Shown here piece by piece: positions 34,668 to 43,050 of a DNA stretch of 64,000 nucleotides. Below the pieces are notes generated by a model that searched no databases, was not told the DNA's origin, and was given only the letters and a program-made list of their open reading frames with translations. Source of the DNA: Butyrivibrio sp. INlla14 (GTDB taxonomy: Bacteria; Bacillota; Clostridia; Lachnospirales; Lachnospiraceae); contig NZ_FMVS01000004.1 of NCBI RefSeq assembly GCF_900102515.1, forward strand, positions 1 through 64,000, read 5' to 3'. How positions within the stretch are numbered: the first letter of the stretch is position 1; each line of letters opens with the position of its first letter. The translations under genes were made by a program, and so were the position numbers.

Positions 34668-35732
34668 ATGTTTTCAGTACGTGGAATTAAATTCAAATAT
34701 TTTATAGCAGTATTTTCGGCTGTCATATTTATTTTTGGTGTGTATATCACTTTTTTTCAGTCACGGGGCTTTATACAGACGCAGGGATCAATCATAGACG
34801 TTGAGGAGGATACCACCGGTGATGATCCTACTTATTGGGCTACTGTGGAATATTCAGTTGATGGCGTAACATACGCAGACAGGGCACAGGAGGCTGTAGG
34901 CGCCGATTCTCTTGGGAAAACTGTCACCATTTTATATAACCCTGAGAATCCTGCAGAGTTCCATATTAAAAGCTGGATGAGCATTTATGCCATGGTAGCA
35001 GGCGGAGTTCTTTTACTAATTGTAATTGTTTCCAGCATAATTGGAGGCAAGGATAAAAAGGAGATAAAAAAGCTTCAGGAAGAAGGAGGTTATACCGGAT
35101 ATGCTCCTTCAGTAAAGGGCGATGAAAGAGAACTGTACTTTCTTACTGATCTTGGTACTGCAAAATATGGGCATCGTATTGAAGATGGAAACAGGAAGGT
35201 GCTCTATGAAGCCAAAATGAGCAAATTCTCTTTAGCTAATGCTTATAAATTTGACTTTATAGACCATGAGCATGGAACTACCACATCACATCTTGTGGGA
35301 CACGAAGAGGAGTCACAATGGAGCTCGATCATACTGGATAACCATAGCACCTTTGAGTTTGATGGTGTCGATGTATGGAAGCATCTTAAGGAAAATGGTA
35401 TATCTGTCGATACAAGTTATACAGCTGGAGACGCTACAATTGTGGGGATGAAATATGTTATTTCCCGTGATGGTGTAGAGATTGCGCGGGCTGAGCAGAC
35501 AAGCCAATATCCTCATGAAGATGATGCAGCAGATCATAAATTGGCAGCTGCGATACCTGTTGATGGATTCTATCGTTTGTGGACCAAGGAGCAGAATCTG
35601 GACCTTTTGTTTGTAACACTTCTTGCTTTTGCGCGTTCCAAGGCAGCTGATGACAAGGGTGGCAGCAACGGAGCTATACTGGGAACTCTTAAAAATCTGC
35701 AAGGAAAAACACCCAGAGACTTTACAACATAA
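34668..35732 (+). CDS. DUF3592 protein with C-terminal tubby/LURP-like domain
   Basis: 354 residues. A hydrophobic helix (~10-30), a DUF3592 beta module (TVEYSVDGVTYADRAQ, GKTVTILYNPENPAEFHIKS), a second helix (~105-126), then a ~210-residue cytoplasmic part (YFLTDLGTAKYGHRIEDGNRKVLYEAKM) like tubby/LURP-one folds. RBS GGAGGTGG precedes 34668. Its leader carries the six 13-bp repeats. Function unknown. Confidence 0.75.
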   Translation: MFSVRGIKFKYFIAVFSAVIFIFGVYITFFQSRGFIQTQGSIIDVEEDTTGDDPTYWATVEYSVDGVTYADRAQEAVGADSLGKTVTILYNPENPAEFHIKSWMSIYAMVAGGVLLLIVIVSSIIGGKDKKEIKKLQEEGGYTGYAPSVKGDERELYFLTDLGTAKYGHRIEDGNRKVLYEAKMSKFSLANAYKFDFIDHEHGTTTSHLVGHEEESQWSSIILDNHSTFEFDGVDVWKHLKENGISVDTSYTAGDATIVGMKYVISRDGVEIARAEQTSQYPHEDDAADHKLAAAIPVDGFYRLWTKEQNLDLLFVTLLAFARSKAADDKGGSNGAILGTLKNLQGKTPRDFTT

Positions 35733-35904
35733 GTCCTGGGTGATAATATAAATATATAGTATTTTGTACAATATATTAGTATACAATTCGATAAATCTGC
35801 GTTTTGCGAATAGTTATGAGTGTGGTGCAATACTCATAGACCTCATAGACTCACCTAACGTAAATGTAAGTGTACGGATATATTCGGATATAACGCGCCT
35901 CCAC

Positions 35905-36381
35905 TTATGACTCATTAACCAACTTTCCAGTCATATGTTCAGGTATAAACTCCAGGCATTGAACACGCGGTAATGCGTTCTTTAGCTCTTTTTCCAGATA
36001 TTCTTTATCATCGGTAAACTTTCTGACCAAAGCTGTGCATATTTCTCGCGCCTTTTCTTCATCTTCTACAAGGCCGATCCTGCCAAAAGTGATAACGCTC
36101 TTTATATTAAGAGCCCAGTCACCTTCCTTACGAAATCCTTCATCATAAACGCAGTAACTGGCCTTACCACAAGCTTTTATGGAGTCAATCTTATGACCCT
36201 CTTTGGCGCCGTGAAAATAGATTTTTCCATCATCTTCGCAGTACCAGTGATCTATCGGAAGTCCGTATGGGTACCCATCATCACCTATTAATGAAAGTAC
36301 ACCCCTCTTAGTGTTCTCAAGTATTTCTATACACTCTGAATCAGAAATCTGCTGATTAAATCTTCTCATCTTTCTAAACAT
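35905..36381 (-). CDS. pyridoxamine-5'-phosphate-oxidase-like flavoprotein (NimA family)
   Basis: 158 residues from the ATG at 36381; a GTG at 36393 overlaps the upstream stop, so the exact start is uncertain. Typical split-barrel sequence: RGVLSLIGDDGYPYGLPIDHWY, KIYFHGAKEGHKIDSIK, SYCVYDE. This family includes nitroimidazole-resistance-like proteins and FMN-dependent reductases; antibiotic resistance is not claimed. It follows the SMR exporter without a gap, so the two are co-transcribed. Confidence 0.85.
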   Translation of the reverse strand: MFRKMRRFNQQISDSECIEILENTKRGVLSLIGDDGYPYGLPIDHWYCEDDGKIYFHGAKEGHKIDSIKACGKASYCVYDEGFRKEGDWALNIKSVITFGRIGLVEDEEKAREICTALVRKFTDDKEYLEKELKNALPRVQCLEFIPEHMTGKLVNES

Positions 36382-36389
36382 GGTAAACC

Positions 36390-36710
36390 TCACTCTTTTG
36401 CTAAAATCTTAAGTCCAGCAATTCCAACTACAATCAGAATAACACATATTACCTGTGGAACTGAAAGCTTTTCATGAAAAAGAAATATTCCCAGCAAGGT
36501 AGTTCCAACAATTCCCATTCCGGTCCACATAGCATAAGCCGTTCCAAGCGGCAGTTGTTTCAGCGCTATCGAAAGAAATACTGCACTGGCTATATATCCT
36601 ATGCCTGTAATAATAGATGGTATCAGCAATGTAAAACCGTTCGACATCTTCATGGTTACAGCCCACGTAACCTCAAGAGCACCTGCAATAAACAAATAAA
36701 TCCACTTCAT
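36390..36710 (-). CDS. gdx: SMR exporter, Gdx/SugE (guanidinium) type
   Basis: 106 residues from the ATG at 36710 (RBS GGAGGT). Four helices. AGALEVTWAVTMKMSNGFT carries the essential Glu of SMR pumps, and KQLPLGTAYAMWTGMG is the Gdx signature, closely like the clostridial Gdx. It should export guanidinium in exchange for protons. The leader has a complex fold (36722-36815). It is co-transcribed with the NimA-like gene. Family assignment is strong, substrate by family. Confidence 0.88.
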   Translation of the reverse strand: MKWIYLFIAGALEVTWAVTMKMSNGFTLLIPSIITGIGYIASAVFLSIALKQLPLGTAYAMWTGMGIVGTTLLGIFLFHEKLSVPQVICVILIVVGIAGLKILAKE

Positions 36711-36721
36711 AGAAACCTCCG

Positions 36722-36815
36722 TAGGTCTGAAATTAAAATACGCCATTTCCTTACCTGCTAAGACCTAACGGTAAAGAAATGACGTCAATCCCACTACTCG
36801 GTAGCAATGGGCGTC
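36722..36815 (-). promoter_or_regulatory. structured 5' leader of gdx, riboswitch-like
   Basis: On the minus strand GACGCCC (36815-36809) can pair either with CGTC after a first hairpin or, as ACGCC, with GGCGT (36744-36740). An 11-bp hairpin lies at 36780-36770 with 36755-36745. Its loop TAGGTCT (36767-36761) is fully complementary to AGACCTA (36728-36722), next to the SD GGAGG. It does not match the guanidine-I, -II or -III consensus as I know them. Confidence 0.6.
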
Positions 36816-36834
36816 TGTTTATTTTGTTTTATCA

Positions 36835-36864
36835 ACTATACTTGGTAACAAGCTATTTTGTCAA
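36835..36864 (-). promoter_or_regulatory. promoter of gdx
   Basis: TTGACA (36864-36859), an 18-bp spacer and TATAGT (36840-36835). It leaves a ~120-nt leader that includes the structured element. Confidence 0.7.
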
Positions 36865-36892
36865 TATTTACTGGAATTTTATGCGCAGCAGT

Positions 36893-37159
36893 TTAGATTG
36901 ATTTTCCCAAAGCATAGGCCTCGTTCAACGCCTTATGCCCTGCAATCTCACCACGATCATTTACGCCGCCAGCAAAAACCTTCCCCTTGAACTTAACCTT
37001 TTCAAAGCAATCAATCCAGCCGTTCACACCACTGACAGCTTTTTCATCTGTATAATCTTCATCCTCTGCCGCAGTTGATAACAGATAAACCTCTCTGAAC
37101 TTGTAATCCCTTGGATATAGAGAATTAGTCCTGTCGATCATGGTCCTATCTTTATACAT
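36893..37159 (-). pseudogene. flavodoxin-like FMN reductase, C-terminal fragment
   Basis: 88 residues. TMIDRTNSLYPRDYKFREVYLLSTAAEDE and KGKVFAGGVNDRGEIAGHKALNEAYALGKS are the C-terminal half of NAD(P)H-dependent flavodoxin-fold reductases (~180-200 residues). The N-terminal FMN-binding loop is missing. The start lies directly at the stop of the hydrolase remnant. Confidence 0.75.
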
Positions 37160-37490
37160 ATTTCCTTACAAACTCTTCGATATGGTTAAATGGGATCACA
37201 TCGAGATTATCATACAAATCAGTATGAACAGCATCCGGAATGATCATGAGTTCCTTATTATCCGTATACTTGCTGTCCTTTATCATATTTGCATAGGCAT
37301 CCTTCGAGAAATAGCAGGAATGCGCCTCCTCTCCATGAATAATGAGCACTGCGCTTCTGATCTCATTTGAATACTTAAGGATAGGCTGATTCATAAAAGA
37401 CTCACATCCGATCACATTCCATCCGTCATTGGAGTTAAGGGATCTTTCATGATATGCCCTGCCCTTATAGTATTCGCTGTAATCTTTACT
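37152..37490 (-). pseudogene. alpha/beta hydrolase, C-terminal fragment
   Basis: The minus-strand frame from about WSKDYSEYYKGRAYHER to the end (VLIIHGEEAHSCYFSKDAYANMI, MIIPDAVHTDLYD) is the C-terminal third of an alpha/beta hydrolase. The catalytic-loop His (VHTDLYD) and the Asp region remain, while the nucleophile half is gone. Upstream, the frame merges with antisense LysR sequence at ~37486-37495, so the gene was cut there. Confidence 0.75.
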
Positions 37491-38289
37491 CCATGTCACA
37501 CAGCCTACTCTTTCCAAGGCATTAAAGAGCCTTGAGGAAGAACTTGGAAAAAAACTATTCACAAGGCATAGTTTTTCCATCAAACTCACAGATGAAGGAA
37601 TGCTACTGCGTGACCGTGCTGAGGATCTTGTTTTAATGGCAGATAAGATCGAGCAGGAATTTGTCTCCTTGGATGATATCACAGGTGGAGACATATACTT
37701 TGGTCTGGCGGAATCCTATCAGATCTGTCATCTTGCCCGAGAGATTAAAAAGCTAAAAGACAGATATCCTTCCTTCACCTACCACATCACCAGCGGTGAT
37801 ACTGAGCAGGTAACAGAAAAGCTTGATAAGGGGTTACTGGATTTTGGCGTAATCTGCGAAACACCTAACAAAGATAAATATGACTATGTCACATTCCCTG
37901 ATACTGACCGCTGGGGTGCTATTATTTTAAAGAGTCATCCCCTGGCAAAGAAAAAGAGCATAAAAGTAGCCGACCTTATAGGACAGCCACTCTTCTGCTC
38001 TGAACAAAGCTGGAATATCGAGATCCCGGAATGGTCCGGGGAGAATTTTTCCAAGCTCCACCTGGAAGGTTCCTTCCGTCTTTCTTATAATGCATCAATG
38101 TTTGCCAAGGAAGGCCTGGGTATACTTCTGACCTTTGAGCATCTGATAGACTGCTCCGAAGAAAGCGACCTTGTATTCCGTCCACTTTCTCCCAAGCAGG
38201 AAACAAAGCTATATCTTATCTGGAACAAGTACCAGACCTTCACACCTATTGCAGAAAAATTCCTGGCACAGGTAAGGGAGACGTTTTAA
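37486..38289 (+). pseudogene. LysR-family regulator lacking the first part of its HTH
   Basis: From 37486 the frame reads LLHVTQPTLSKALKSLEEELGKKLF, the recognition helix and linker of LysR HTHs, followed by a full effector domain (GGDIYFGLAESYQI, LLDFGVICETP, MFAKEGLGILLTFEHL). The first ~25 residues are missing, including the start. An internal ATG at 37600 has no SD. Junction with the reversed hydrolase fragment suggests deletion of a divergent promoter region. Confidence 0.8.
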
Positions 38290-38333
38290 ATTATGCACCA
38301 ACTCCCTGGCAGATGGAGCGTTTTACTGTAATC

Positions 38334-38675
38334 TTATATCTCTACCTCAAAAGGTGATTCGCTATCAAAAATATCACTGTAGAAGCCAAACCAGCTAAGC
38401 CCCTCCACAAGGCACTTCACATTGTAGCTTTCTTCCTCATCGAAAACGAAATCTTCGCCGGAAGCCTTCTTTACCTCAAAGACATCAATGATATTTTCCA
38501 TCAATACTGCATTGACCATCATTTCCAGATGCTCAAGTTCTTCATCGGTTATGGTACACTCAGTCCGGTATCCATTAATGACTGTCTGCATATATTTTTC
38601 CATATATGCCCGTCTTTCATCTGCGTCTTCATTCCAGGCAATCCACCCAAGACCATGGGACCAATCATTTAACAT
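38334..38675 (-). CDS. hypothetical, perhaps a kinase-like C-terminal domain
   Basis: 113 residues. A strong SD (GGAGGAG) precedes the ATG at 38675. WSHGLGWIAWNEDADERRAYMEKYMQTVINGYRTE and ITDEELEHLEMM look like the C-terminal helices of APH/choline-kinase-like proteins, but the catalytic lobe is absent. It ends in an acidic tail (FDEEESYNV). It may be a remnant with a new start or a genuine small protein. Low certainty of function. Confidence 0.45.
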   Translation of the reverse strand: MLNDWSHGLGWIAWNEDADERRAYMEKYMQTVINGYRTECTITDEELEHLEMMVNAVLMENIIDVFEVKKASGEDFVFDEEESYNVKCLVEGLSWFGFYSDIFDSESPFEVEI

Positions 38676-38725
38676 AGTCTCCTCCGTCTACTAATCCCGA
38701 TTCTTGTTCTAAATTATCCTGGAAG

Positions 38726-38842
38726 TTATTTCTTGATTCTCAACAAGTAATGCTCCGAATCCTCTCCCGCTATATATGCCCCATTATTCAACATAGCCTT
38801 TTCCTCGTTTGTCTTTTCGAATACTGTACGGAAGGATTCCAG
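38726..38842 (-). pseudogene. 38-codon remnant downstream of the phosphatase gene
   Basis: The minus-strand frame LESFRTVFEKTNEEKAMLN continues NGAYIAGEDSEHYLLRIKK to a stop. It is coding-like, preceded by a stop and a frame change, and has no proper start. Identity unknown; probably the end of a broken gene. Confidence 0.4.
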
Positions 38843-38856
38843 TCATACCATCTCCA

Positions 38857-39453
38857 TTAAAGCCGTGTTCTTATATCTTTCAGTTCCTCGATACTGAATT
38901 CTATAGGCGATGCATTATCAACCTCTATCGTATGCGACTCCTCAAATGGTATATTTCTTTTCATAGCAAGAAGCGTCATAATGACAGCACCGTGCGATAT
39001 TATAAGCAGGTTTTTGTCTGAAGAAGCATCATGTTGCCCAAGAATATAATCCAGCGCATTGAATAATCTCTCCATTACCATTTGGTATGATTCACCACCA
39101 GGACTACGATTGTACCTTTTATTTGATAGCCACAGTTTATGTTCTTCAGAATATAAAGAAAGGATTTTATCCCAAGTATGCCCTTCAAACAATCCCAGAT
39201 TCATTTCTTCCAGGCCTCTAACTATTTCATATCCTGTATGGAAATACTCATCTACTATCTGCGCAGTTTTTACTGCTCTAGCCTGATAGCTGGTGTATAT
39301 CTTTTCAAAAGAAATATCTCTATCTTCAAGATTCTTGCAAAGAAGTTGCGCCTGCGCTATTCCATTCTCATTCAAAGGAATATCAGTCGTACCTTGAACT
39401 TTTCCTAATATATTCCAATCTGTTTGTCCATGCCTCGCAAAATATATCTTCAC
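38857..39453 (-). CDS. histidine phosphatase (phosphoglycerate mutase-like)
   Basis: 198 residues. FARHGQTDWNILGKVQG has the catalytic RHG motif (residues 6-8), followed by TDIPLNENGIAQA and LIISHGAVIMTLLA with the second catalytic His. Glu at EEMNLGLFEGHTW. It acts as a phosphatase on a small phosphorylated molecule (CobC/GpmB-type), substrate unknown. It is complete, unlike the related fragment at 39488. Confidence 0.9.
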   Translation of the reverse strand: MKIYFARHGQTDWNILGKVQGTTDIPLNENGIAQAQLLCKNLEDRDISFEKIYTSYQARAVKTAQIVDEYFHTGYEIVRGLEEMNLGLFEGHTWDKILSLYSEEHKLWLSNKRYNRSPGGESYQMVMERLFNALDYILGQHDASSDKNLLIISHGAVIMTLLAMKRNIPFEESHTIEVDNASPIEFSIEELKDIRTRL

Positions 39454-39487
39454 AATACGTCCTCACCCTTTGTACACTTTTTGTCTA

Positions 39488-39673
39488 TCACACAGAATGG
39501 CGTTTGATGTCCACACAATTTCCAAGCTCATCAAAACTAAATACCACAATCCATGGCATCCAACTACTATATTTTTTCCTGTCTTCCATTCCTCGCGGAC
39601 TTAACTCACGAGATCTGTCATCATAATTGTCATAATTTGGTTCTGCATGCCTTACAAAAAATACTTTTGTCAT
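39488..39673 (-). pseudogene. histidine phosphatase with a large internal deletion
   Basis: 61 residues. TKVFFVRHAEPNYDNYDDRSRELSPRGMEDRKK is the N-terminus of an RHA-type phosphatase. It continues at once with YSSWMPWIVVFSFDE, which reads like the last strand of the same family. About 120-140 residues, including the second catalytic His, are missing while the frame is kept. Confidence 0.65.
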
Positions 39674-39784
39674 AATCCCTCTTATTCATCCAAACTCTTT
39701 CGAATGAAAAACTAGAATATATTCCGGTATAAAGCTCCATGCAAATCTTACTGTTTCACCCATAAAAAAGTCCCTTCCTTTTAT

Positions 39785-39878
39785 CGCTTTAAATCAATGA
39801 AGAGATTATAACAAAAAAGAAAGAAAAAATGCTAGTATTCCCTACATTTTCTCCTTCTTTTTTGTTTGATTTAAAGCG
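39785..39878. mobile_element. 94-bp palindromic, MITE-like element
   Basis: Perfect 12-bp terminal inverted repeats (CGCTTTAAATCA / TGATTTAAAGCG) enclose a second, near-perfect 22-bp inverted pair (AACAAAAAAGAA... / ...TTCTTTTTTGTT), with a 13-nt bulge. It ends 8 bp from the mazF stop and may also terminate it. Confidence 0.5.
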
Positions 39879-39885
39879 AACTATA

Positions 39886-40191
39886 TTAGATGTAGTCAAA
39901 GATTCCCTGAATAGCATCTGTTATGTTTATAATGTCAGGATAATGTATCCTATCTATTTTTGAATATCCTCTTACATTCATATCAAGAAGCGACATTTTT
40001 TCACACTGTACATATCCTTCAACATCATCTGTCTTGATATATATGTGAAGTGGCCCTGCTTCTCCTTTTTCGAAAATAGGACAGCCAATTATCTCATATG
40101 TCTGGTTGAAAAAATCCTTACTTACAACAAGAACCGGCTTCTTGATATGCTCAATCTTAAGTATATCCCCCTGGTGTAACTCTTCCTTCAT
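39886..40191 (-). CDS. mazF: MazF/PemK-type toxin (endoribonuclease)
   Basis: 101 residues from the ATG at 40191, which overlaps the antitoxin stop (TAATG). MazF/PemK fold: LHQGDILKIEHIKKPVLVVS, IGCPIFEKGEAGPLHIYI, VQCEKMSLLDMNVR, the last being the conserved strand with the KxRxLD-like site. Likely cleaves mRNA when antitoxin is lost. It is complete in length, but the key residue pattern is slightly variant. Confidence 0.82.
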   Translation of the reverse strand: MKEELHQGDILKIEHIKKPVLVVSKDFFNQTYEIIGCPIFEKGEAGPLHIYIKTDDVEGYVQCEKMSLLDMNVRGYSKIDRIHYPDIINITDAIQGIFDYI

Positions 40192-40433
40192 TACCAAATC
40201 TCTCTTCCTACCGGTTCACCCCAGTCAAATTCACCATCTAAATGGAGCTGCCCACCATACTCTGCAGCACGTTCCTCTAATGACTTATGTCTAAATGGTT
40301 TAACCAGCATAATCATGCCATTAGATACCTTGACATCGAGAACATCATCAACTGAAATAGCTGCTTCCTGAAGCACTTCTTTGGGTATTCTAATTCCCTG
40401 ACTATTTCCCCATGCTTTAACTTGAGCCTGCAT
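40191..40433 (-). CDS. mazE: MazE-like antitoxin (AbrB/SpoVT fold)
   Basis: 80 residues from the ATG at 40433 (RBS AAAGGAGG). AbrB fold: QVKAWGNSQGIRIPKEVLQEAAI, then VKVSNGMIMLVKP, and a flexible acidic C-terminus (DGEFDWGEPVGREIW) that binds the toxin. It also should bind the palindrome 21 bp upstream and repress the pair. The stop overlaps the toxin start by one base. Confidence 0.85.
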   Translation of the reverse strand: MQAQVKAWGNSQGIRIPKEVLQEAAISVDDVLDVKVSNGMIMLVKPFRHKSLEERAAEYGGQLHLDGEFDWGEPVGREIW

Positions 40434-40453
40434 AAGCAATACCTCCTTTGTGT

Positions 40454-40468
40454 ATATACATTGTATAT
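40454..40468. promoter_or_regulatory. probable MazE operator
   Basis: ATATACATTGTATAT, a perfect 7-1-7 palindrome, 21 bp upstream of the mazE start and close to its likely promoter. Confidence 0.6.
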
Positions 40469-40489
40469 CCTTACAGTAAATAAATCAAC

Positions 40490-40864
40490 TCATATACCAC
40501 AAAAACTGTAGCGAAAATCATTTGTTTTATGGCACCCCTTAGAAGCTAAAAAGAGCCATGTCGCCTTCTTAAAAACCTCCCTTGCTTCCGGGAAGTTCCG
40601 CTCCACCTTCTTATAGATATCAATAAAGCTGATCACGCAGGTCTTCGTATATCCTGACAGCATAGTAGCCATCTGTTCAAACTGAGTGATATGCCAATCC
40701 ACAGAATGTTTATCATCCACAACCTCGTAAGACAGACTGTATCTTGTCACCTGTGAAGGGTTATAGGGATTGCGTACCAGCACAAAGCCTTCTTTTATTC
40801 TGTTTATCAGCCATTCATGATAGAACGCCGGTATGTCCGTGCGCATCCCTGTATTTATGATCAT
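40490..40864 (-). pseudogene. DUF1848 protein with internal deletion and altered C-terminus
   Basis: 124 residues. MIINTGMRTDIPAFYHEWLINRIKEGFVLVRNPYNPSQVTRYSL is the start of DUF1848 (~300 residues), then jumps from VVD to a later part (HITQFEQMATMLSGYTKTCVISFIDIYKKVERNFPE) and ends in an unrelated tail. About half the family's length is missing, including its Cys cluster. It is the last frame of the RiPP/SirTM operon, 4 bp after the sirtuin stop. Confidence 0.7.
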
Positions 40865-40868
40865 GAAA

Positions 40869-41717
40869 TCACTTCCTTAGTTTTTCTATCACCTGCCCGA
40901 TATCCCCATCGATGCATATGGCCTGTTCTCTGATATCCTCAGGACAGACTGCTTCACCAAAATTCACACAGGCATAGACAGCATCCGGATTGTCAGAAGT
41001 CATCTGCCAGAAAGGATACTTGATGATACCGGGAGTATTATAACCTACACCCAGTTCCAGATACAGGATCTTTCCGTCATGGCTTTGCAGAAAATCACGA
41101 TATCTCCTCGCCGCCTCATGCCAGCCTTTATCCTCAACAAATTTATCGTCCGACCTTAGATTCATCGTAAGAGGTTTCCCACATTTCGGACATTTCGGTA
41201 TCAGTTCCGCCGGGATCTTCATGTCCTTCTGCTGCTCTGCCATGTTTCTGACCATCTCTTTATTTTCATAGGTCTCATCCGAACACGGTTCACTACACTG
41301 GAAGAGTCCGTAATCCCCCTGGGTATAAAACAGTCTCTTCTTATCAAAACCAGCTTTTTGGAAACAATGATCGACATTCGTTGTGATAACGAAATGATCC
41401 TTATCCTTTACCAAAGAATGCAGATGCTCATACACCGGCTTCGGGGCATCCATATATCTGTTGACAAAGATGAACTTCGACCAGTAAGCCCACATTTCTT
41501 CCGGAGTCTCATAAGGATAGAAACCGCCGGAGTACATATCCTGAAAGCCATATTTCTTCCCATACTCAGAGAAATACTTCTCAAAACGCTCTCCGTTATA
41601 AACAAAACCGGCAGAGGTCGAAAGTCCCGCTCCTGCTCCGATTACAACGGAATCCGCTTCTTCTATGGCCTTCTTAAGTTTCTTTATCTCATCTGAGTAG
41701 TTCCCGGTAGATTTCAT
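40869..41717 (-). CDS. class M sirtuin (SirTM), protein ADP-ribosyltransferase
   Basis: 282 residues from the ATG at 41717, overlapping the macrodomain gene by 29 bp (RBS GGAAGGAT). Sirtuin motifs: VVIGAGAGLSTSAGF (NAD loop), TTNVDHCFQKAGF, and a Cys pair CSEPC plus CPKCGKP. At the catalytic position the sequence is TQGDYG, with Gln in place of His, as in SirTM enzymes that ADP-ribosylate a lipoylated GcvH-like protein (family knowledge). GcvH-L and LplA2, the usual operon partners, are absent here. Confidence 0.88.
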   Translation of the reverse strand: MKSTGNYSDEIKKLKKAIEEADSVVIGAGAGLSTSAGFVYNGERFEKYFSEYGKKYGFQDMYSGGFYPYETPEEMWAYWSKFIFVNRYMDAPKPVYEHLHSLVKDKDHFVITTNVDHCFQKAGFDKKRLFYTQGDYGLFQCSEPCSDETYENKEMVRNMAEQQKDMKIPAELIPKCPKCGKPLTMNLRSDDKFVEDKGWHEAARRYRDFLQSHDGKILYLELGVGYNTPGIIKYPFWQMTSDNPDAVYACVNFGEAVCPEDIREQAICIDGDIGQVIEKLRK

Positions 41718-42462
41718 AGTCGATATCCTTCCAAACATTAAAAATCACCTCCATTCCATTACCAAGTTCATTCCTGTATTCCCTTACAGTCTGAACTGCG
41801 ATCTGTGCAGCTCTTTCATTCGGGAACATGAATACACCTGTTGAAATACAGCAGAATGCAATACTCTTCACGCCATTCTTATCCGCCAGTTCCAGACATG
41901 ATCTGTAACATGATGCAAGAAGTTCTTCATGCTCTGTTGTTAAAGTTCCGCTCACAATGGGTCCGACAGTATGCAGAACATATTTACATGGAAGATTGAA
42001 ACCCGGTGTGATCTTTGCCTGTCCTGTCGGCTCCTCATACCCCTGCTTTTCCATGATGTCAGCACAGGCATTTCTGAGCCTGATACCTGCATATGTATGG
42101 ATACAGTTATCGATACAGTTATGGCAAGGCTGGTAGCAGCCTGTCATCCCGCTGTTAGCTGCATTGACGATTGCATCACACCGAAGCGTTGTGATATCAC
42201 CCTGCCAGAGATAGATACCTTCTTCAATCGACTGCAGATCTTTAAGATCCGTAATCCCTTTTTCTAACGCCACCTCCTGAAGGTATTCATCCTGGATCTT
42301 CAGAAAATCCTCACTGATCTTACCCGGCATGCGCACATTAAAGAGGCTCCTGAGAAGTCGTTTCTGTTCTCCGGCTTCTTCAGGGATTTCCATGCCTCTG
42401 TACTTCGGCTGTTCAGCCAAAAGTGTCTTTATCAGGTATTCTCTCTTCTCTGCCAGTTCCAT
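41689..42462 (-). CDS. zinc-dependent macrodomain ADP-ribosylhydrolase
   Basis: 257 residues. Macrodomain core: GDITTLRCDAIVNAANSGMTGCYQPCHNCIDNCIHTYAGIRLRNAC (the Cys/His cluster that binds Zn in SirTM-linked macrodomains), KYVLHTVGPIV and FCCISTGVFMFPNERAAQIAV. The N-terminal ~90 residues are the extra helical part of this subfamily. It removes ADP-ribose that SirTM puts on. It begins 12 bp after the nitroreductase stop and overlaps the sirtuin gene. Confidence 0.9.
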   Translation of the reverse strand: MELAEKREYLIKTLLAEQPKYRGMEIPEEAGEQKRLLRSLFNVRMPGKISEDFLKIQDEYLQEVALEKGITDLKDLQSIEEGIYLWQGDITTLRCDAIVNAANSGMTGCYQPCHNCIDNCIHTYAGIRLRNACADIMEKQGYEEPTGQAKITPGFNLPCKYVLHTVGPIVSGTLTTEHEELLASCYRSCLELADKNGVKSIAFCCISTGVFMFPNERAAQIAVQTVREYRNELGNGMEVIFNVWKDIDYEIYRELLR

Positions 42463-42474
42463 GCCATCACCTTC

Positions 42475-43050
42475 TTACTCTATGATCTGTACTCTTCCGG
42501 GCTTTCTCGGCTTGCTGACCGGCTGGTCTCCGTCAATATATCCGAGGATCACAAAGCCCTGACATATATAATTATCGGGAACGCCCCATTCTTTCATGAG
42601 TGCCCGTCCTTCTTCGCTGTCAAAAGTCTCTTCGCCTCTGGAAATGATACAGGAGGCGATACCCAGTTCCGTAGCCTGCAGAACGATGTTTTCGGCCATA
42701 CAGAAAGCGTCCGCAGTCTTAAACAGGAAATTCCCCTGTGAAAAGATAGCAACAACCGTCGGTGCCCCGTAAAATCCGTCCTTCATTGTCGGATCATCGA
42801 TAACACTGGGCTGCTCCTTCGACACATAAGATCCAACAAGGTTCCCTCTGTTGAACTTTGCAAGATTCATGACACCTAGCTTTCTTGTAAGCTCCCAATT
42901 GTGAAGAGCCACCATCATGCTGCGTTGTCCTCCGCCCGCATTAGGTGCATAATTTCCGGCTTCCAGAATCTTCTCAAGATCCTCACGGCTGATCTGTTCG
43001 TCCGTATATTTCCTGATCGAATGTCTGCTCTTTATGATATCCATCAACAT
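42475..43050 (-). CDS. nitroreductase-family FMN oxidoreductase
   Basis: 191 residues from the ATG at 43050 (RBS GGGGAGG). IIKSRHSIRKYTDEQISREDLEKILEAGNYAPNAGG is the FMN-binding start, followed by ENIVLQATELGIASCII and CQGFVILGYIDG. It reduces nitro compounds or quinones with NAD(P)H, or may oxidise a substrate. It overlaps the end of the radical SAM gene by 7 bp. An HxlR-type regulator nearby fits HypR/YodB-like control of nitroreductases. Confidence 0.88.
   Translation of the reverse strand: MLMDIIKSRHSIRKYTDEQISREDLEKILEAGNYAPNAGGGQRSMMVALHNWELTRKLGVMNLAKFNRGNLVGSYVSKEQPSVIDDPTMKDGFYGAPTVVAIFSQGNFLFKTADAFCMAENIVLQATELGIASCIISRGEETFDSEEGRALMKEWGVPDNYICQGFVILGYIDGDQPVSKPRKPGRVQIIE

Noticed and set aside
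37152..37694. A 180-residue hydrolase as a complete gene
   Set aside because: The first ~65 residues are antisense of the LysR gene; only the C-terminal part is hydrolase.
41358..41696. A plus-strand frame across the SirTM gene
   Set aside because: Antisense to a well-supported enzyme; no SD and no homology.
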